Below are positions 36,299-45,677 of a DNA stretch of 64,000 bases, in pieces. The position numbers and the translations under genes are program-made. Source of the DNA: Alteromonas australica (GTDB taxonomy: Bacteria; Pseudomonadota; Gammaproteobacteria; Enterobacterales; Alteromonadaceae); the NCBI RefSeq assembly GCF_000730385.1, contig NZ_CP008849.1, forward strand, positions 1,922,001 through 1,986,000, read 5' to 3'. The first letter of the stretch is position 1, and every line of letters starts with the position of its first letter. The notes beneath the pieces were generated by a model. The model made no database searches and was not told the origin of the DNA. It saw only the letters and a program-made list of their open reading frames with translations.

Positions 36299-36580
36299 TT
36301 GAAAAAATACGTAGAAATATGGCTACGTAGCATAGCCGCCATAGTGGGCGGCTATGCTGTATCTGCACTGAGTACTTTTTATCTCACCTATTGCTTTGTG
36401 ACGGGCTTCTCACTGAGTAAAGGCGTGGCGGTACTGAGTGCATGTATGCTTAGCTACTTTTTATTCTTCGCCATTTTTATTATCAGCTTTGCTGTAGCAA
36501 ACATTCGGGCGTGGAGCCTCATGCTTTTTTTCAGTATTGTGCTGTGTTTTCTTGGCTTGCCCTACGTATCAACCCTTTAG
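36299..36580 (+). CDS. DUF3649 family small membrane protein
   Basis: This 93-residue protein has three predicted helices (IAAIVGGYAVSALSTFYLTY, GVAVLSACMLSYFLFFAIF and AWSLMLFFSIVLCFLGLP). It matches DUF3649, a family found between siderophore receptors and PepSY proteins. The start is TTG at 36299 with AGG eight bases upstream. It lies 14 bases after the receptor gene and 10 bases before the PepSY gene. Its function is unknown, but a part in iron uptake at the inner membrane is implied by its constant context. Confidence 0.8.
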   Translation: MKKYVEIWLRSIAAIVGGYAVSALSTFYLTYCFVTGFSLSKGVAVLSACMLSYFLFFAIFIISFAVANIRAWSLMLFFSIVLCFLGLPYVSTL

Positions 36581-36590
36581 CGACATCATA

Positions 36591-38099
36591 ATGAAAGCAA
36601 CATTCAGAAAAAGCATGATTTGGTTGCATACCTATTTGGGTGTGTTCTGCGGCTGGTTACTTTTTGCCATTTTTGTCACAGGTACACTAAGCTATTTTAC
36701 GCCTGAAATGACCCGCTATTTAATGCCTGAGCGACATGTAATTAGCCTTCCTCAAGATACCCTTATTGATCATTCTTTTGCTTTTTTAAAAGAGAATGCC
36801 AGTGATGCTGACGAGTGGCGCGTACATTTGCCTACAGATAGAAACGCGCACTGGTACGTGCAATGGCGTAAAGATAAAAGCCGGAAAAAGGTCACATTTA
36901 ATGCTGATACGGCCGCGCTAGAAAAAGAAATGGAAACCAAAGGTGGCTTATTCTTTCGAAACTTCCACTATACCCTGCAATTACGCGGCTACGGAGGGCG
37001 CTACATAGTGGGCATTGCTGCTATGGCCATGTTGTTAGCTATTTTTACCGGTATTTTTACCCATCGCCGTTTTTTTAGAGATTTTTTCACCTTACGGCCC
37101 CACAAACTGAAAAAATGGCTTACCGATTTTCATGCGTTGGCTGGCATTTTAACCTTGCCATTTTGTATCATGATTTGTGTCAGTGGTATTTTCATCTACG
37201 CCATTATGTACATGCCCTATGCAGCAAATAGCCACTTTGAGAGGGGCGAAAAAGGGGTGAACAAGCAAATTATTCCCTCTTTGGCTCAACTGCCGCCCGC
37301 GCAAAAAGTGCAGGAGCAGACGCAAATACAAATAAGCCGAATAACCTCAACACTAGCTAAAACATGGCAAGAGCCTAACCCTATTGCCAAAATTACCGTG
37401 GAAAAACCCCAGTTCAGTAACAGTCGCACGATTGTTGAACGTAGTAAGGCCACCACTGTATCTAACCGGGCAGAGCGCGCTGTCTTTCACAGTTATACAG
37501 GAGACGTTCTACCCGGCTATGAAAATGAAACTGTGCCTGCCCAAATAAGACGGGTGCTGTATGGGTTGCATCAGGCTAACTATGCTCCTATAGGTATGCG
37601 CTGGTTATTATTTGCATTAGGTGTGGCAGGGTGCGCACTTATCGCTACTGGCAATATCATTTGGGTAAACCAACGTAAGAAATCGAACAAACAAAGCCGT
37701 TTAACCCTGGCATTAATGGAAAAAGGAAATGTGGCTGCAATAATGGGGTTAGTGCTTGCGTGTATAAGCTTCTTTCTTGCCAATAAGCTTTTGCCTGAAA
37801 CCATGGCGATGCGCAGTGAATGGGAAATAAATAGTTTTTTTATTGTATGGTTGGCGAGCTTTCATCATGCTTTATACTCTGGGAGCGCTCGTCGAGCTTG
37901 GTACCAACAAACATTATTGGCGAGTCTTTTTTGTTTTTCGCTCGTAATGATTGAGCTAAGTATGTATTTTAGCCGCATTCAGCATGGGGTCATTACCGGT
38001 GACATGACTTATTTAAGCTTTATTCCTGCTTTTTTAGTGTTTGGTGGATTATTGCTAATACTGGCTAGAAAATTTAGGCGTCACGGAGCAGGGCAGTGA
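36591..38099 (+). CDS. PepSY-domain inner-membrane protein (siderophore-iron utilisation)
   Basis: This 502-residue protein starts at the ATG at 36591 (MKATFRKSMIWLHTYLGV). The first helix, GWLLFAIFVTGTLSYF, is followed by a periplasmic PepSY part, central helices (IVGIAAMAMLLAIFTGIFTHRRF; ILTLPFCIMICVSGIFIYAIMYM) and more helices at the end. HxxHH-like and HTYLGV segments may hold haem or metal ligands. Proteins of this type beside TonB receptors are believed to take part in releasing or reducing siderophore iron. An earlier in-frame start at 36537 would overlap the DUF3649 gene heavily and is rejected. Its last bases overlap the DUF3325 start by four. Confidence 0.9.
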   Translation: MKATFRKSMIWLHTYLGVFCGWLLFAIFVTGTLSYFTPEMTRYLMPERHVISLPQDTLIDHSFAFLKENASDADEWRVHLPTDRNAHWYVQWRKDKSRKKVTFNADTAALEKEMETKGGLFFRNFHYTLQLRGYGGRYIVGIAAMAMLLAIFTGIFTHRRFFRDFFTLRPHKLKKWLTDFHALAGILTLPFCIMICVSGIFIYAIMYMPYAANSHFERGEKGVNKQIIPSLAQLPPAQKVQEQTQIQISRITSTLAKTWQEPNPIAKITVEKPQFSNSRTIVERSKATTVSNRAERAVFHSYTGDVLPGYENETVPAQIRRVLYGLHQANYAPIGMRWLLFALGVAGCALIATGNIIWVNQRKKSNKQSRLTLALMEKGNVAAIMGLVLACISFFLANKLLPETMAMRSEWEINSFFIVWLASFHHALYSGSARRAWYQQTLLASLFCFSLVMIELSMYFSRIQHGVITGDMTYLSFIPAFLVFGGLLLILARKFRRHGAGQ

Positions 38100-38380
38100 C
38101 TACTATTGTTGCACTTATCCAACTTTTCGCCTTTTCATGTTTGGCGTTTTCTATGCAAAAGCATCATAAGGTGCTCAAAAATAACTACCCAAGCATTGCC
38201 GTAAAACCGCGAGGCCTTGTTATTTTAGGGTGGCTGGGTTTGGTATTGTCGTTGTGGGTGAGTATGGTGACGAGTGAAGTACTGAGCATTGCTTTGGTGT
38301 GGTGGTTTTGCACTTTGAGCTTGGCAGTCTTTGCCGTTGCCCTGTATCTAAGCCACTTAATTCAATTCAGCAAAGAGTAG
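38096..38380 (+). CDS. DUF3325 family small membrane protein
   Basis: This 94-residue, three-helix protein has the DUF3325 pattern, with an AFSCLAFSMQKHHKVL start and a GWLGLVLSLWVSMV middle helix. The GTG start at 38096 overlaps the TGA of the PepSY gene, showing translational coupling. DUF3325 members normally close receptor / DUF3649 / PepSY operons, as here. The role is unknown. Confidence 0.82.
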   Translation: MTTIVALIQLFAFSCLAFSMQKHHKVLKNNYPSIAVKPRGLVILGWLGLVLSLWVSMVTSEVLSIALVWWFCTLSLAVFAVALYLSHLIQFSKE

Positions 38381-38396
38381 CCAGGCTACTCTTTGC
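38370..38396. terminator. Long hairpin at the end of the DUF3325 gene
   Basis: GCAAAGAGTAGCC (38370-38382) and its exact complement (38384-38396) form a 12-13 bp stem with a tiny loop, spanning the stop codon at 38378. A weak T stretch follows at about 38406. It probably ends the operon and may also act for the convergent DUF4437 gene. Confidence 0.6.
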
Positions 38397-38427
38397 AGTT
38401 GTAAGTTTTTCGCGTTTGATGGCGCCG

Positions 38428-39339
38428 CTATTGGCTTACTTGGAAAGGCTTATCGGCACGAATATAAACAAGTACCTCGCCATCACTCGTGTTGTTAACC
38501 TTGTGTTGGCTTTCGCCGGTTGATTCTAGGAAACTTCCCGCGCCAAGGGCGATAGTTTTGTTCCCTTCATCGCTATCTGTTGAGCCCATTGCGGTGTGTT
38601 GAGTTACCTGCGCATCTGAATACGTATAGTTCACCGCACCTTTTATGACGACAGCTTTAAATGATTGCCCATAGGCCGTAATCGTGCCGTTAAATCCTGC
38701 CGGTAAAGAAAGCATTGAACCAAATACATCTTGGGTGTCTCCCCATAAATAGGTTGCCTTAACGCCATCAGCAGATAGGGTTACTAAATCAGAGTCGTGA
38801 AGCCAAACCATATTGTTGATGTGCAGATTCACGGGGCGTTCACCATTGTCAAAATGTGCGTTTGATGGTTTAACCAGATACGGGCCTTCGTCAATCTCTA
38901 AGTAGATGAGGTTAGTTGTATCGTTAGCTGCGGTAGTATGATCTTCCCCGGCGGGTTGAGTCCAAAACGAGCCTGTGGGCATCCACATTTTGGCTGCGCT
39001 AGGATCATCGTTGTGCATTTGCCCTTCTATGACAATTCCACGATACGTAATATTATGAATGTGGGGCGGCGACTCAAACCCTTTGTTAAAGCGCACCAAC
39101 ATACCCGTTGCAGTATCTTGTGTTCTATCTCCCCACAAATCAGCGGCGCCTGGGCTTTTATCCCCACGAAGCGGATTTAAATATCCCCATTCTACCTCCT
39201 TTGCGGGCACCACTTTCGTGTCGGCGTAGGACATGAAAGGCATGCCAAGCATTATAGATAGTACAAAAAGTCGATGAGGTTGTAGCGCGTTGCGTGTAGG
39301 GCTTATACGTGAAAGTTTCTGTTTGAAAAATGAAGTCAT
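38428..39339 (-). CDS. DUF4437 exported cupin-type protein
   Basis: This 303-residue protein has a basic N-terminus and hydrophobic segment ([16 protein letters not shown]), then a DUF4437 bicupin. The first cupin half shows [20 protein letters not shown] and QPAGEDHTT; the second shows [25 protein letters not shown] and ends near STGESQHKV. The His residues are likely metal ligands. The enzymatic role of DUF4437 is not known. AGGTAA precedes the ATG. A strong palindrome at 39369-39393, just upstream, may be its operator. Confidence 0.82.
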   Translation of the reverse strand: MTSFFKQKLSRISPTRNALQPHRLFVLSIMLGMPFMSYADTKVVPAKEVEWGYLNPLRGDKSPGAADLWGDRTQDTATGMLVRFNKGFESPPHIHNITYRGIVIEGQMHNDDPSAAKMWMPTGSFWTQPAGEDHTTAANDTTNLIYLEIDEGPYLVKPSNAHFDNGERPVNLHINNMVWLHDSDLVTLSADGVKATYLWGDTQDVFGSMLSLPAGFNGTITAYGQSFKAVVIKGAVNYTYSDAQVTQHTAMGSTDSDEGNKTIALGAGSFLESTGESQHKVNNTSDGEVLVYIRADKPFQVSQ

Positions 39340-39849
39340 GCTATTACCTGTTTGCCGATGTGGTTAGCGCCTAGTGTAGGTATAACACTAGGCTGGATAA
39401 ACAGGCTTTGCCTTGAATCACTTTCCTTAAATTTTAGATAATAGCGCAAATATGACTGTTGCAGGGGGCGCCCATAGGAAAGAATAAGCTGGTGTGAATG
39501 TTGGTTTATACGATATTAATAAACAAGGCGAGTACTTGCGGTGACTCACCCTAAGAGAAGACAACATAAAACTACCCTGTATTTTAACGAGTTAACGACA
39601 ATCCGTTTCGAAAGATATGTATTGAAAGCGTCAATTTTGCAAAGGAACGATATGTATGGAAGGTAGCTAACGGGGGCAAAGATTGTTAAATCGATAAAGG
39701 TAATTAAAGCAAAAGAAAAACTCAATTAGACATACTTAGCGGGAGAAAAGTGGGTTAATGCAAGCCGTCATCAGCATGATGAGAACAAGCCACGCACAAT
39801 AGTGACTTGTTTAGATATGATTGATGTAGGTATTGATGCAAGGACTCGT
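39340..39849. other. Intergenic region between the DUF4437 gene and the end of the exporter-receptor operon
   Basis: This 510-base stretch contains the DUF4437 upstream palindrome (39369-39393). Near the other end a 10-base stem, with one G-U pair, at 39784-39793 and 39802-39811 may be a weak terminator for the minus-strand receptor gene. The frame opening at 39802 overlaps the end of the receptor gene and is not credible as coding. I see no other feature. Confidence 0.5.
39369..39393. promoter_or_regulatory. Operator-like inverted repeat upstream of the DUF4437 gene
   Basis: Perfect 9-base arms, GCCTAGTGT (39369-39377) and ACACTAGGC (39385-39393), lie seven bases apart, 30 bases before the start codon. 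It could be a regulator binding site or a hairpin in the leader of the mRNA. Confidence 0.45.
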
Positions 39850-42045
39850 TTAAAAACGGTAAGCGGCGGAAATTCTAAAACGACGGAGCGCCCCAGGTTC
39901 TACCCACACTTCAGCAAACGAGTTGGTGTAGTGCTCTCTATCAAATACGTTGTCGACTTCTGCCCGCACCAGCAAATTTTCAGCCGGTTCGATTTGCGCG
40001 AATGCGCGTACCGTGGTGTAACTAGGCAGATAAAAATCGGTACCCGTTTGACCCAGGCGTTCATCCACATAGAGCAACCCAGAGCCTAGTCGTACCGGCA
40101 TGTCTGAGATTGACAGGCTTTTACTCAGCTGAATGCTCAATTGATTTTCAGGCACATTGATGAGCGGGTCTCCAGCTTCAATCGCGGCTACGAAGTTAGC
40201 ATCTTCGGCATGGTTTGTACTTTCAGCATCAATAAAAGCGTAAGACATCCAAAGCGAAACACCGTTTTTAAACTCAGCATTGATATCAAGTTCAACCCCA
40301 CGACTGCGCGCCTTGCCAGCCGGGGTTAAGAAAAAGCCGTCTGAGGCTTCTTCACTGCTATCAAACACTAAGATGTTGCTTTGCTCAATGTTAAAGGCAG
40401 AAAGCGTAACGTCACCTCGTAGGTTGTCGAACATTGATGTGAGGTCTGCTTTTACGCCCACTTCTACAGACTCAGACTGGTTCGGCTCAAATGGGTTGCC
40501 AGCGTAGTCGGAACCCGTAAGTTGCCTGAAGCCTTCGCCGTACGTGGCGTAAAAACTCAGGCTGTCATCCAGCAGGTATACAGCACCAAGCTGCGGGGAA
40601 AAACGAGTGTCATCTTGAGACGTGGTGGTAACGGGGTCGTTTAAACGATTATCAATTTGCTGCTCAAACTTATCAACGCGGCCACCAAAACGCACTTGAA
40701 GCTTGTCGGTAATGTCTATCTGATCTTGAATATAGAACCCCCAAGCTTCTTGTGTTTCCAAGCGGTCTAGGTTGTCAGATAATTCAACATCCGCTACGGG
40801 TGAGTAGTCAGGGTTGAGAATATCGATCACCAGGTATTGGCTCAAATCCAAATCACTAATATCAGTATCGCTGGAAAAATACGCGGGGCGATAGCGCAAT
40901 ATCACTTGGTCATTTTCAAACTTATCGTAATCGCCGCCAATAATAATGCGGTGGCTAATTGAGCCCGTTTCAAATTCACCTGCTAATTCACCGCGTAACA
41001 CCAAATAATCAGTTTCAAAGTCGCGATAACGTTTAAAGCGAGAAAGTAACGTTTGGTCTGGGTCAATAAACACGGTTTGCCGACCTTCAAAGTTAGTTTC
41101 TAATGCATTACCTTCAAATGTGGTATCGCGTAAACCGGCACCTAGTAGGAGGTTCCAGTCATCGTTAAGTTTGTGGGAAATTTCCAGTTGGTGACCTACC
41201 ACGTCTGTGTTTATCCTGTCTCCCGAAGGGTCACCAACAAAGGTTTCAATAGGTTGAATGCCCAGTTTTCCATCTATGGCTATCACGCCGCGATCAAAAG
41301 GGATTTTTTGTTCTGTATATTCAAGTTCGTAAGTAATACGGGTGTCTTCTGAAAACTCCCAAGAGAGCGACGGGTAAAAGCCGACTTTTTCTGTTTCTAC
41401 GGTATCCCTAAAACTCTCTGCATCTTCATAAAATCCAACAAGCCTTAGGCCTACGTCTTCTTTGCTGCCTAAAACGGTTTGCACATCGGCTTCCAGCCTA
41501 ACTTGTTCCCAACTGCCATAGGTAGCTTTTACCTCACCACCGCTAAGAAACTGTGGGCGTTTAGTCACTAAGTTAACCGCGCCACCCGGTTCGCCTCTAC
41601 CAAACAAAGCGGCCTTGGGGCCTTTTAATACTTCAACATGATCAATGCCCGCTAAATCACGCGGGCCACCAAAACCACGCCCAGCATTAAACCCATTCAC
41701 CAAAAAACCACTGGGTAGGTTTTCGTCCCCGGAAAAACCACGAATAGCAAAGCTATTCCAAAGGCCGCCGAAATTGTTTTGGCGTGCAACAGAGGCCGAA
41801 AGATCTAAAGCATCATTGAGGTTGATTGCACCAGCATCGCCAATTAGCCCTAAATCAATATCCTGTGCAGCGGCAGGAACTTCCTTATATTCAAACGCTC
41901 CCTGATACGCGCGATGCAAGCCGTGTACGGTAATTTTTTCAACATCAGCTTCAACTTGGTTACTTTCGCTTTGTGCTAAAGCAGATGTACTGAGTAATGC
42001 CGATATACTGGCCGCAAGTGATGATTTCACCCAACTAGTTTTCAT
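39850..42045 (-). CDS. TonB-dependent receptor, last gene of an ABC-2 exporter operon
   Basis: This 731-residue receptor has a signal peptide ending near TSALAQ, a TonB-box-like EKITVHGLH and a plug with NSFAIRGFSGDENLPSGFLVN and VEVLKGPKAALFGRGEPGG. The barrel ends in RFRISAAYRF. The plug is of the siderophore-receptor type. Its ATG lies inside the end of the upstream permease gene (11-base overlap), so it is translated from the exporter operon. Coupling of a receptor to an ABC-2 exporter instead of an importer is unusual. Unlike the two PepSY operons, I see no good Fur box upstream of the operon. Confidence 0.92.
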   Translation of the reverse strand: MKTSWVKSSLAASISALLSTSALAQSESNQVEADVEKITVHGLHRAYQGAFEYKEVPAAAQDIDLGLIGDAGAINLNDALDLSASVARQNNFGGLWNSFAIRGFSGDENLPSGFLVNGFNAGRGFGGPRDLAGIDHVEVLKGPKAALFGRGEPGGAVNLVTKRPQFLSGGEVKATYGSWEQVRLEADVQTVLGSKEDVGLRLVGFYEDAESFRDTVETEKVGFYPSLSWEFSEDTRITYELEYTEQKIPFDRGVIAIDGKLGIQPIETFVGDPSGDRINTDVVGHQLEISHKLNDDWNLLLGAGLRDTTFEGNALETNFEGRQTVFIDPDQTLLSRFKRYRDFETDYLVLRGELAGEFETGSISHRIIIGGDYDKFENDQVILRYRPAYFSSDTDISDLDLSQYLVIDILNPDYSPVADVELSDNLDRLETQEAWGFYIQDQIDITDKLQVRFGGRVDKFEQQIDNRLNDPVTTTSQDDTRFSPQLGAVYLLDDSLSFYATYGEGFRQLTGSDYAGNPFEPNQSESVEVGVKADLTSMFDNLRGDVTLSAFNIEQSNILVFDSSEEASDGFFLTPAGKARSRGVELDINAEFKNGVSLWMSYAFIDAESTNHAEDANFVAAIEAGDPLINVPENQLSIQLSKSLSISDMPVRLGSGLLYVDERLGQTGTDFYLPSYTTVRAFAQIEPAENLLVRAEVDNVFDREHYTNSFAEVWVEPGALRRFRISAAYRF

Positions 42046-43345
42046 TCTTCTTTTCCTGTGAGGTTTTTATGCTTGGTGTAAATTGTGGCAGCGCTTCAAA
42101 GCTTTCTTGAGAAAATTCAGGCGCTTTGAAAAGGTGGTAGTAATAGAATTTACGCAGTGCCTGATGAAAAGCGCGCACGTCATTTTCATAACCCACCATT
42201 GCTTTTACGTCAGTGTTAGCTGCATTTGATAACAAACGTTGAGAGAGCAAAGACGGGGAAAGCAGCGCTACGTAGCTTGCAATGGTGTCTTTTTGAAGCG
42301 TTGCAGCCTGATAGCCTTGCGACAATTCGCTAGCGGCTTGGTCGCCCACTTGCTGAAACGCGTAATACCACTTCCAGTTAAATGAACTGTCTCTTTCAGG
42401 GTTGAATGTTGTGTAATCGGCCCACTGCGGGTGAGTGGCAATGAAGGCGCGCCACGTATCTTCAACGGGCTTATCCCACGCGCTGTTTACCGCTTCGCGC
42501 TGGGTAAGCACAATGTCGCCACCTTCAGGTGTTTCTACCACAGCATTAATTAACGTGTGTGCGGTCACCGGCACGACAACTGTGGTAACAATCCAAACGC
42601 CTAGCATGATAGAGGCGAGGTGTGTTGCACTGAAATTAGTAAATCGCTTTGCCGCGCCAATTGAAAGAACAATACCACTCCATAGTGCAATGTTACCTAT
42701 CACTATCGCGCAAACGGTTAATATAGACGGTAACGAGGCGCCGTTAACTAACCCGAAAAAAACAAACGGAATAAGTGTAACAAGCGCCAAGGGAACTAAG
42801 GTGACTAGTGCTCGTGCTGACCAAATAGCATGGGCATTACGCGCGGTTACATTAAGTAACTCGAAGCGGCGGGCTTCACGTTCTTTCGCTTTTAAGTCGT
42901 AAAGTAGCAATATGATAAATAATGGCAGCAATACACTGGTAACAAAGGCAAAATCAAACCGACCTAAAAATGCCAGCTCTGGGTTATCTGTATCGCTTTC
43001 ATAAATTTGCCCTTCTAACGCCAACATACGTATGCGATGCTTCCAAGGAAATACATCCCGTTCACCTACGGCAGCAAACGCAAGGGGGGAAGGGGGCGCG
43101 TAGGTTAGGTGAAACGCGTAATACGCCACCATGCCGTAGTTAGACTGGTGGGTGATAACGGCTTCACGCTCTATTTGGTCTTTTTCTAATAAGCGTTCAA
43201 TCGTGGCTTGTTGTTCCTGCATTTCCACATGTCCCGACCACAACGACGCCGCACTTAAAAGAAACACCACGAGTAAGGTAAGCTTTATTTGTCGGTGACC
43301 GAACACAAAACCGGCTTCACGTTTAATATCAGTAAAACGCATCAT
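42035..43345 (-). CDS. ABC-2 type permease with DUF3526-like architecture (second)
   Basis: This 436-residue protein has an N-terminal helix (LTLLVVFLLSAASLWSG), a long extracytoplasmic domain (about 40-135) and then a group of helices (VTSVLLPLFIILLLYDLKAKEREARRFELL, VTLVPLALVTLIPFVFFGL, and more). A second extracytoplasmic domain leads to the C-terminus. The KEREARRFELL coupling segment is typical of ABC-2 permeases. The layout fits DUF3526 proteins. The start overlaps the preceding permease stop by four bases. It should form one half of the exporter channel. Confidence 0.82.
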   Translation of the reverse strand: MMRFTDIKREAGFVFGHRQIKLTLLVVFLLSAASLWSGHVEMQEQQATIERLLEKDQIEREAVITHQSNYGMVAYYAFHLTYAPPSPLAFAAVGERDVFPWKHRIRMLALEGQIYESDTDNPELAFLGRFDFAFVTSVLLPLFIILLLYDLKAKEREARRFELLNVTARNAHAIWSARALVTLVPLALVTLIPFVFFGLVNGASLPSILTVCAIVIGNIALWSGIVLSIGAAKRFTNFSATHLASIMLGVWIVTTVVVPVTAHTLINAVVETPEGGDIVLTQREAVNSAWDKPVEDTWRAFIATHPQWADYTTFNPERDSSFNWKWYYAFQQVGDQAASELSQGYQAATLQKDTIASYVALLSPSLLSQRLLSNAANTDVKAMVGYENDVRAFHQALRKFYYYHLFKAPEFSQESFEALPQFTPSIKTSQEKKNEN

Positions 43346-44784
43346 GGGTTTAACCTCCTAACAGCCGCTTTTAAAAGCAAGGCGGTAATGCATACCCAAA
43401 CAAACAGTTGTAAAAAGTAAATAAGCGCGTTTGAAATGCGTGTGTTTGCGGCCTCTGGTTTGAAATTAAACTCTGATAGCAACGCCCAATTGTCTGCAGC
43501 TACAACCGCTTTATCCGCCGCTTCTTCGCTAGCGTTACGGTTCATGTCGAGTTTGTAGTCCAACTTCTCAACATGCACTTTATTCAGCCCTTGAACAAAC
43601 GCTAAGCGCAAGGCTTCTGCTTCTTTTAGAAAACGATGATGGGTTTCAAGGCTAGTACCTGCCAATATTGTTGAGATAGCGCGCACCGCGACGGTAGGCG
43701 ATAACCATCCAAACTGACGTGCAATTTCAGCTTGTTCTAACTCTTCGTTCATTCTGTTCTCAGCGAACTCATTAAGCACTTTTGCTTGCCTGCCTTCTGA
43801 ATACTGAGCAACAACACCACGGAAGTTAACGGGGAGCTCGTCAACAGAATCAACATTGTATTTCGCTAATAAATCTTCTTTTAGCTTTTTGAATGCAGGG
43901 TCGTTAACGTCGTGACCATCTCCCAAACTGCGAAGCTTTTCTTCTACTTTGAAATCGGCTTCTAGTTTGCCTATTGAGGGGGCAGCATTTGTCGCTACGC
44001 TGCTTCCCAAGCGAGGAAATAACACGCACACAGCCATCCAAATAACAATAAGCACGGTGAAGCTAACGCTACTTTTCTCAAATAACGCTGAACACGCAGT
44101 GACAACGGTAGCCCATAGCAAGAAGTAAACGGCGTAACTTAGGCAAAACAGCAGCACAATCAGTGTACTTTCGCTTGAGAATGCAACATACAGGCACGCC
44201 AAAAGCAAAGGCAGCAAAAACAAGCTACTTGCTGTAACCAGTGCTAATAACTTCCCTAACATGAGTGGCCAGCGAGTAGTACCTTGAGACAATAACAGGG
44301 TAAGAGTACCCGCTTCACGCTCTCGTGACACACTGCCGTAGCCAATAAGAATAATAAATAATGGCGCAAGCACCAGCGCAAGAAAGCTTGGGGTTAAGCT
44401 ACTAAAACGGGTAAGCCCAGCTGATTGTCGCTGCTGGGCAAACATGGCGCTATTTTGGCGATGGCCTTCTAAGAAAATAGCGTTACCTGTGTAGGTATCT
44501 ACCCCAGGTTCTATCACACTTAATGGTGTAGGTGCCCGAAATACGTAGTGACCATAATGCACCATGCGGTGAGGGTGCTTATCAGGCTGTGCTTTAAAAC
44601 GTTCTTCCGCTTCAGTTTGAAGGTGCTCTCTTGCGTGTGCAGCTTCCTCAATGTGAAACGCATTTACAACAAGTGCCGCAAGGGTAAGGATTGCCCCTAG
44701 CATGAGTACCGTAGCGGCGACTTTTGTGCGCAGCCAATAGCGCCACTGATCTGCACAAATGGTTTTTGCTACATTTATTATCAT
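43342..44784 (-). CDS. ABC-2 type permease with DUF3526-like architecture (first)
   Basis: This 480-residue protein has a first helix (KVAATVLMLGAILTLAALVV), a large extracytoplasmic part and then FLALVLAPLFIILIGYGSVSREREAGTLTLLLSQGTTRW. The SREREAGTL coupling helix is characteristic of ABC-2 permeases. Further helices follow, then a large charged extracytoplasmic domain (about 260-440) and a final helix. It belongs with the adjacent ATPase and second permease. Start and stop overlap its neighbours by four bases each (ATGA). The transported substrate is unknown. Confidence 0.82.
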   Translation of the reverse strand: MIINVAKTICADQWRYWLRTKVAATVLMLGAILTLAALVVNAFHIEEAAHAREHLQTEAEERFKAQPDKHPHRMVHYGHYVFRAPTPLSVIEPGVDTYTGNAIFLEGHRQNSAMFAQQRQSAGLTRFSSLTPSFLALVLAPLFIILIGYGSVSREREAGTLTLLLSQGTTRWPLMLGKLLALVTASSLFLLPLLLACLYVAFSSESTLIVLLFCLSYAVYFLLWATVVTACSALFEKSSVSFTVLIVIWMAVCVLFPRLGSSVATNAAPSIGKLEADFKVEEKLRSLGDGHDVNDPAFKKLKEDLLAKYNVDSVDELPVNFRGVVAQYSEGRQAKVLNEFAENRMNEELEQAEIARQFGWLSPTVAVRAISTILAGTSLETHHRFLKEAEALRLAFVQGLNKVHVEKLDYKLDMNRNASEEAADKAVVAADNWALLSEFNFKPEAANTRISNALIYFLQLFVWVCITALLLKAAVRRLNP

Positions 44785-45503
44785 GCTTTACGCCCTGCAA
44801 ATGCGGCGTGTACCGCTTCTGTGTCGATAGGCGTGTCGCCAACACGTTCAAACGAACCGGTCAATTTACCGTTACTTAAAAGCACAATGCGGTGAGCCAC
44901 TTGGCAAGCGCCGTAAACGTCGTGGGTTACCATAAAAATGGTAGCGCCGTTGGCCGCTAGTTCAGACACCAACGCATTAAATTCATCGATAGCGGCAGGG
45001 TCTAACCCTGAAGTGGGTTCATCTAAAAACAACACAGGCGCATTGCGCAATAAGGCGAGCGCAATTGCGGTTTTCTGGCGCATGCCTTTTGAATAGTTTG
45101 ATAGCGCCTTGGTCCATGCACCTTTCTGAAGAGCCACTTTGCGTAGCGCAGCAAACACGGCGTCATCTGATTTATCGACCCCAGCCACTGACAAAAAATA
45201 ACGTATGTTTTCTAAGCCAGAAAGGTGGCCATATAAGGTTACGGATTCAGGTAAGTAGGCCACTGACTTTTGTACTTCATTGGTATGTTCTGCTACCGAT
45301 AAACCCATCACAGAGGCACTCCCCGTGCTTGGCTTCATTAACCCAAGAAACGTTTTAAGGGTGGTGGATTTCCCCGCTCCATTACCGCCTAAAAGCGCAA
45401 ATACTTCGCCTTTCCCTACTTCAAAATTGAGGTTATCTAGAATCGTTCGTTGATCTATGTGAACCGATAACGCGTTAGCGCTAATTACTGAATTTGTTGT
45501 CAT
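44781..45503 (-). CDS. ABC-2 exporter ATP-binding protein
   Basis: This 240-residue ATPase has Walker A GGNGAGKST, the signature YSKGMRQKTAIAL, Walker B VLFLDEPTSGLD and the switch MVTHD. The sequence is closest in style to NosF/CcmA-like exporter ATPases. It is the first gene of the minus-strand operon ATPase, permease, permease, TonB receptor. In the upstream region an interrupted palindrome GTTAT-ATT-ATAAC (45538-45550) may lie in the promoter; it does not match Fur well. Confidence 0.92.
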   Translation of the reverse strand: MTTNSVISANALSVHIDQRTILDNLNFEVGKGEVFALLGGNGAGKSTTLKTFLGLMKPSTGSASVMGLSVAEHTNEVQKSVAYLPESVTLYGHLSGLENIRYFLSVAGVDKSDDAVFAALRKVALQKGAWTKALSNYSKGMRQKTAIALALLRNAPVLFLDEPTSGLDPAAIDEFNALVSELAANGATIFMVTHDVYGACQVAHRIVLLSNGKLTGSFERVGDTPIDTEAVHAAFAGRKA

Positions 45504-45677
45504 TGTTTAAAGTATACGTCTATTAATTTTGTGTTATGTTATATTATAACTATTATTGTTTGCAATGCAGAGTAGGTTTTTTATTTGCAAAACGTAAGCA
45601 GTGGGGCAGTATAGGGACTAGCAAGGTGATAACCGTGAGTAGCTAGGTGTTTACCACGGGGATATGCAGGCAAGTGA

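Noticed and set aside
39802-40089. Plus-strand gene overlapping the end of the exporter-operon receptor gene
   Set aside because: It lies mostly inside the well-supported receptor gene on the other strand and has no recognisable protein features.
45538-45550. Fur box before the exporter-receptor operon
   Set aside because: GTTAT-ATT-ATAAC is an AT-rich palindrome but fits the 7-1-7 Fur consensus poorly.
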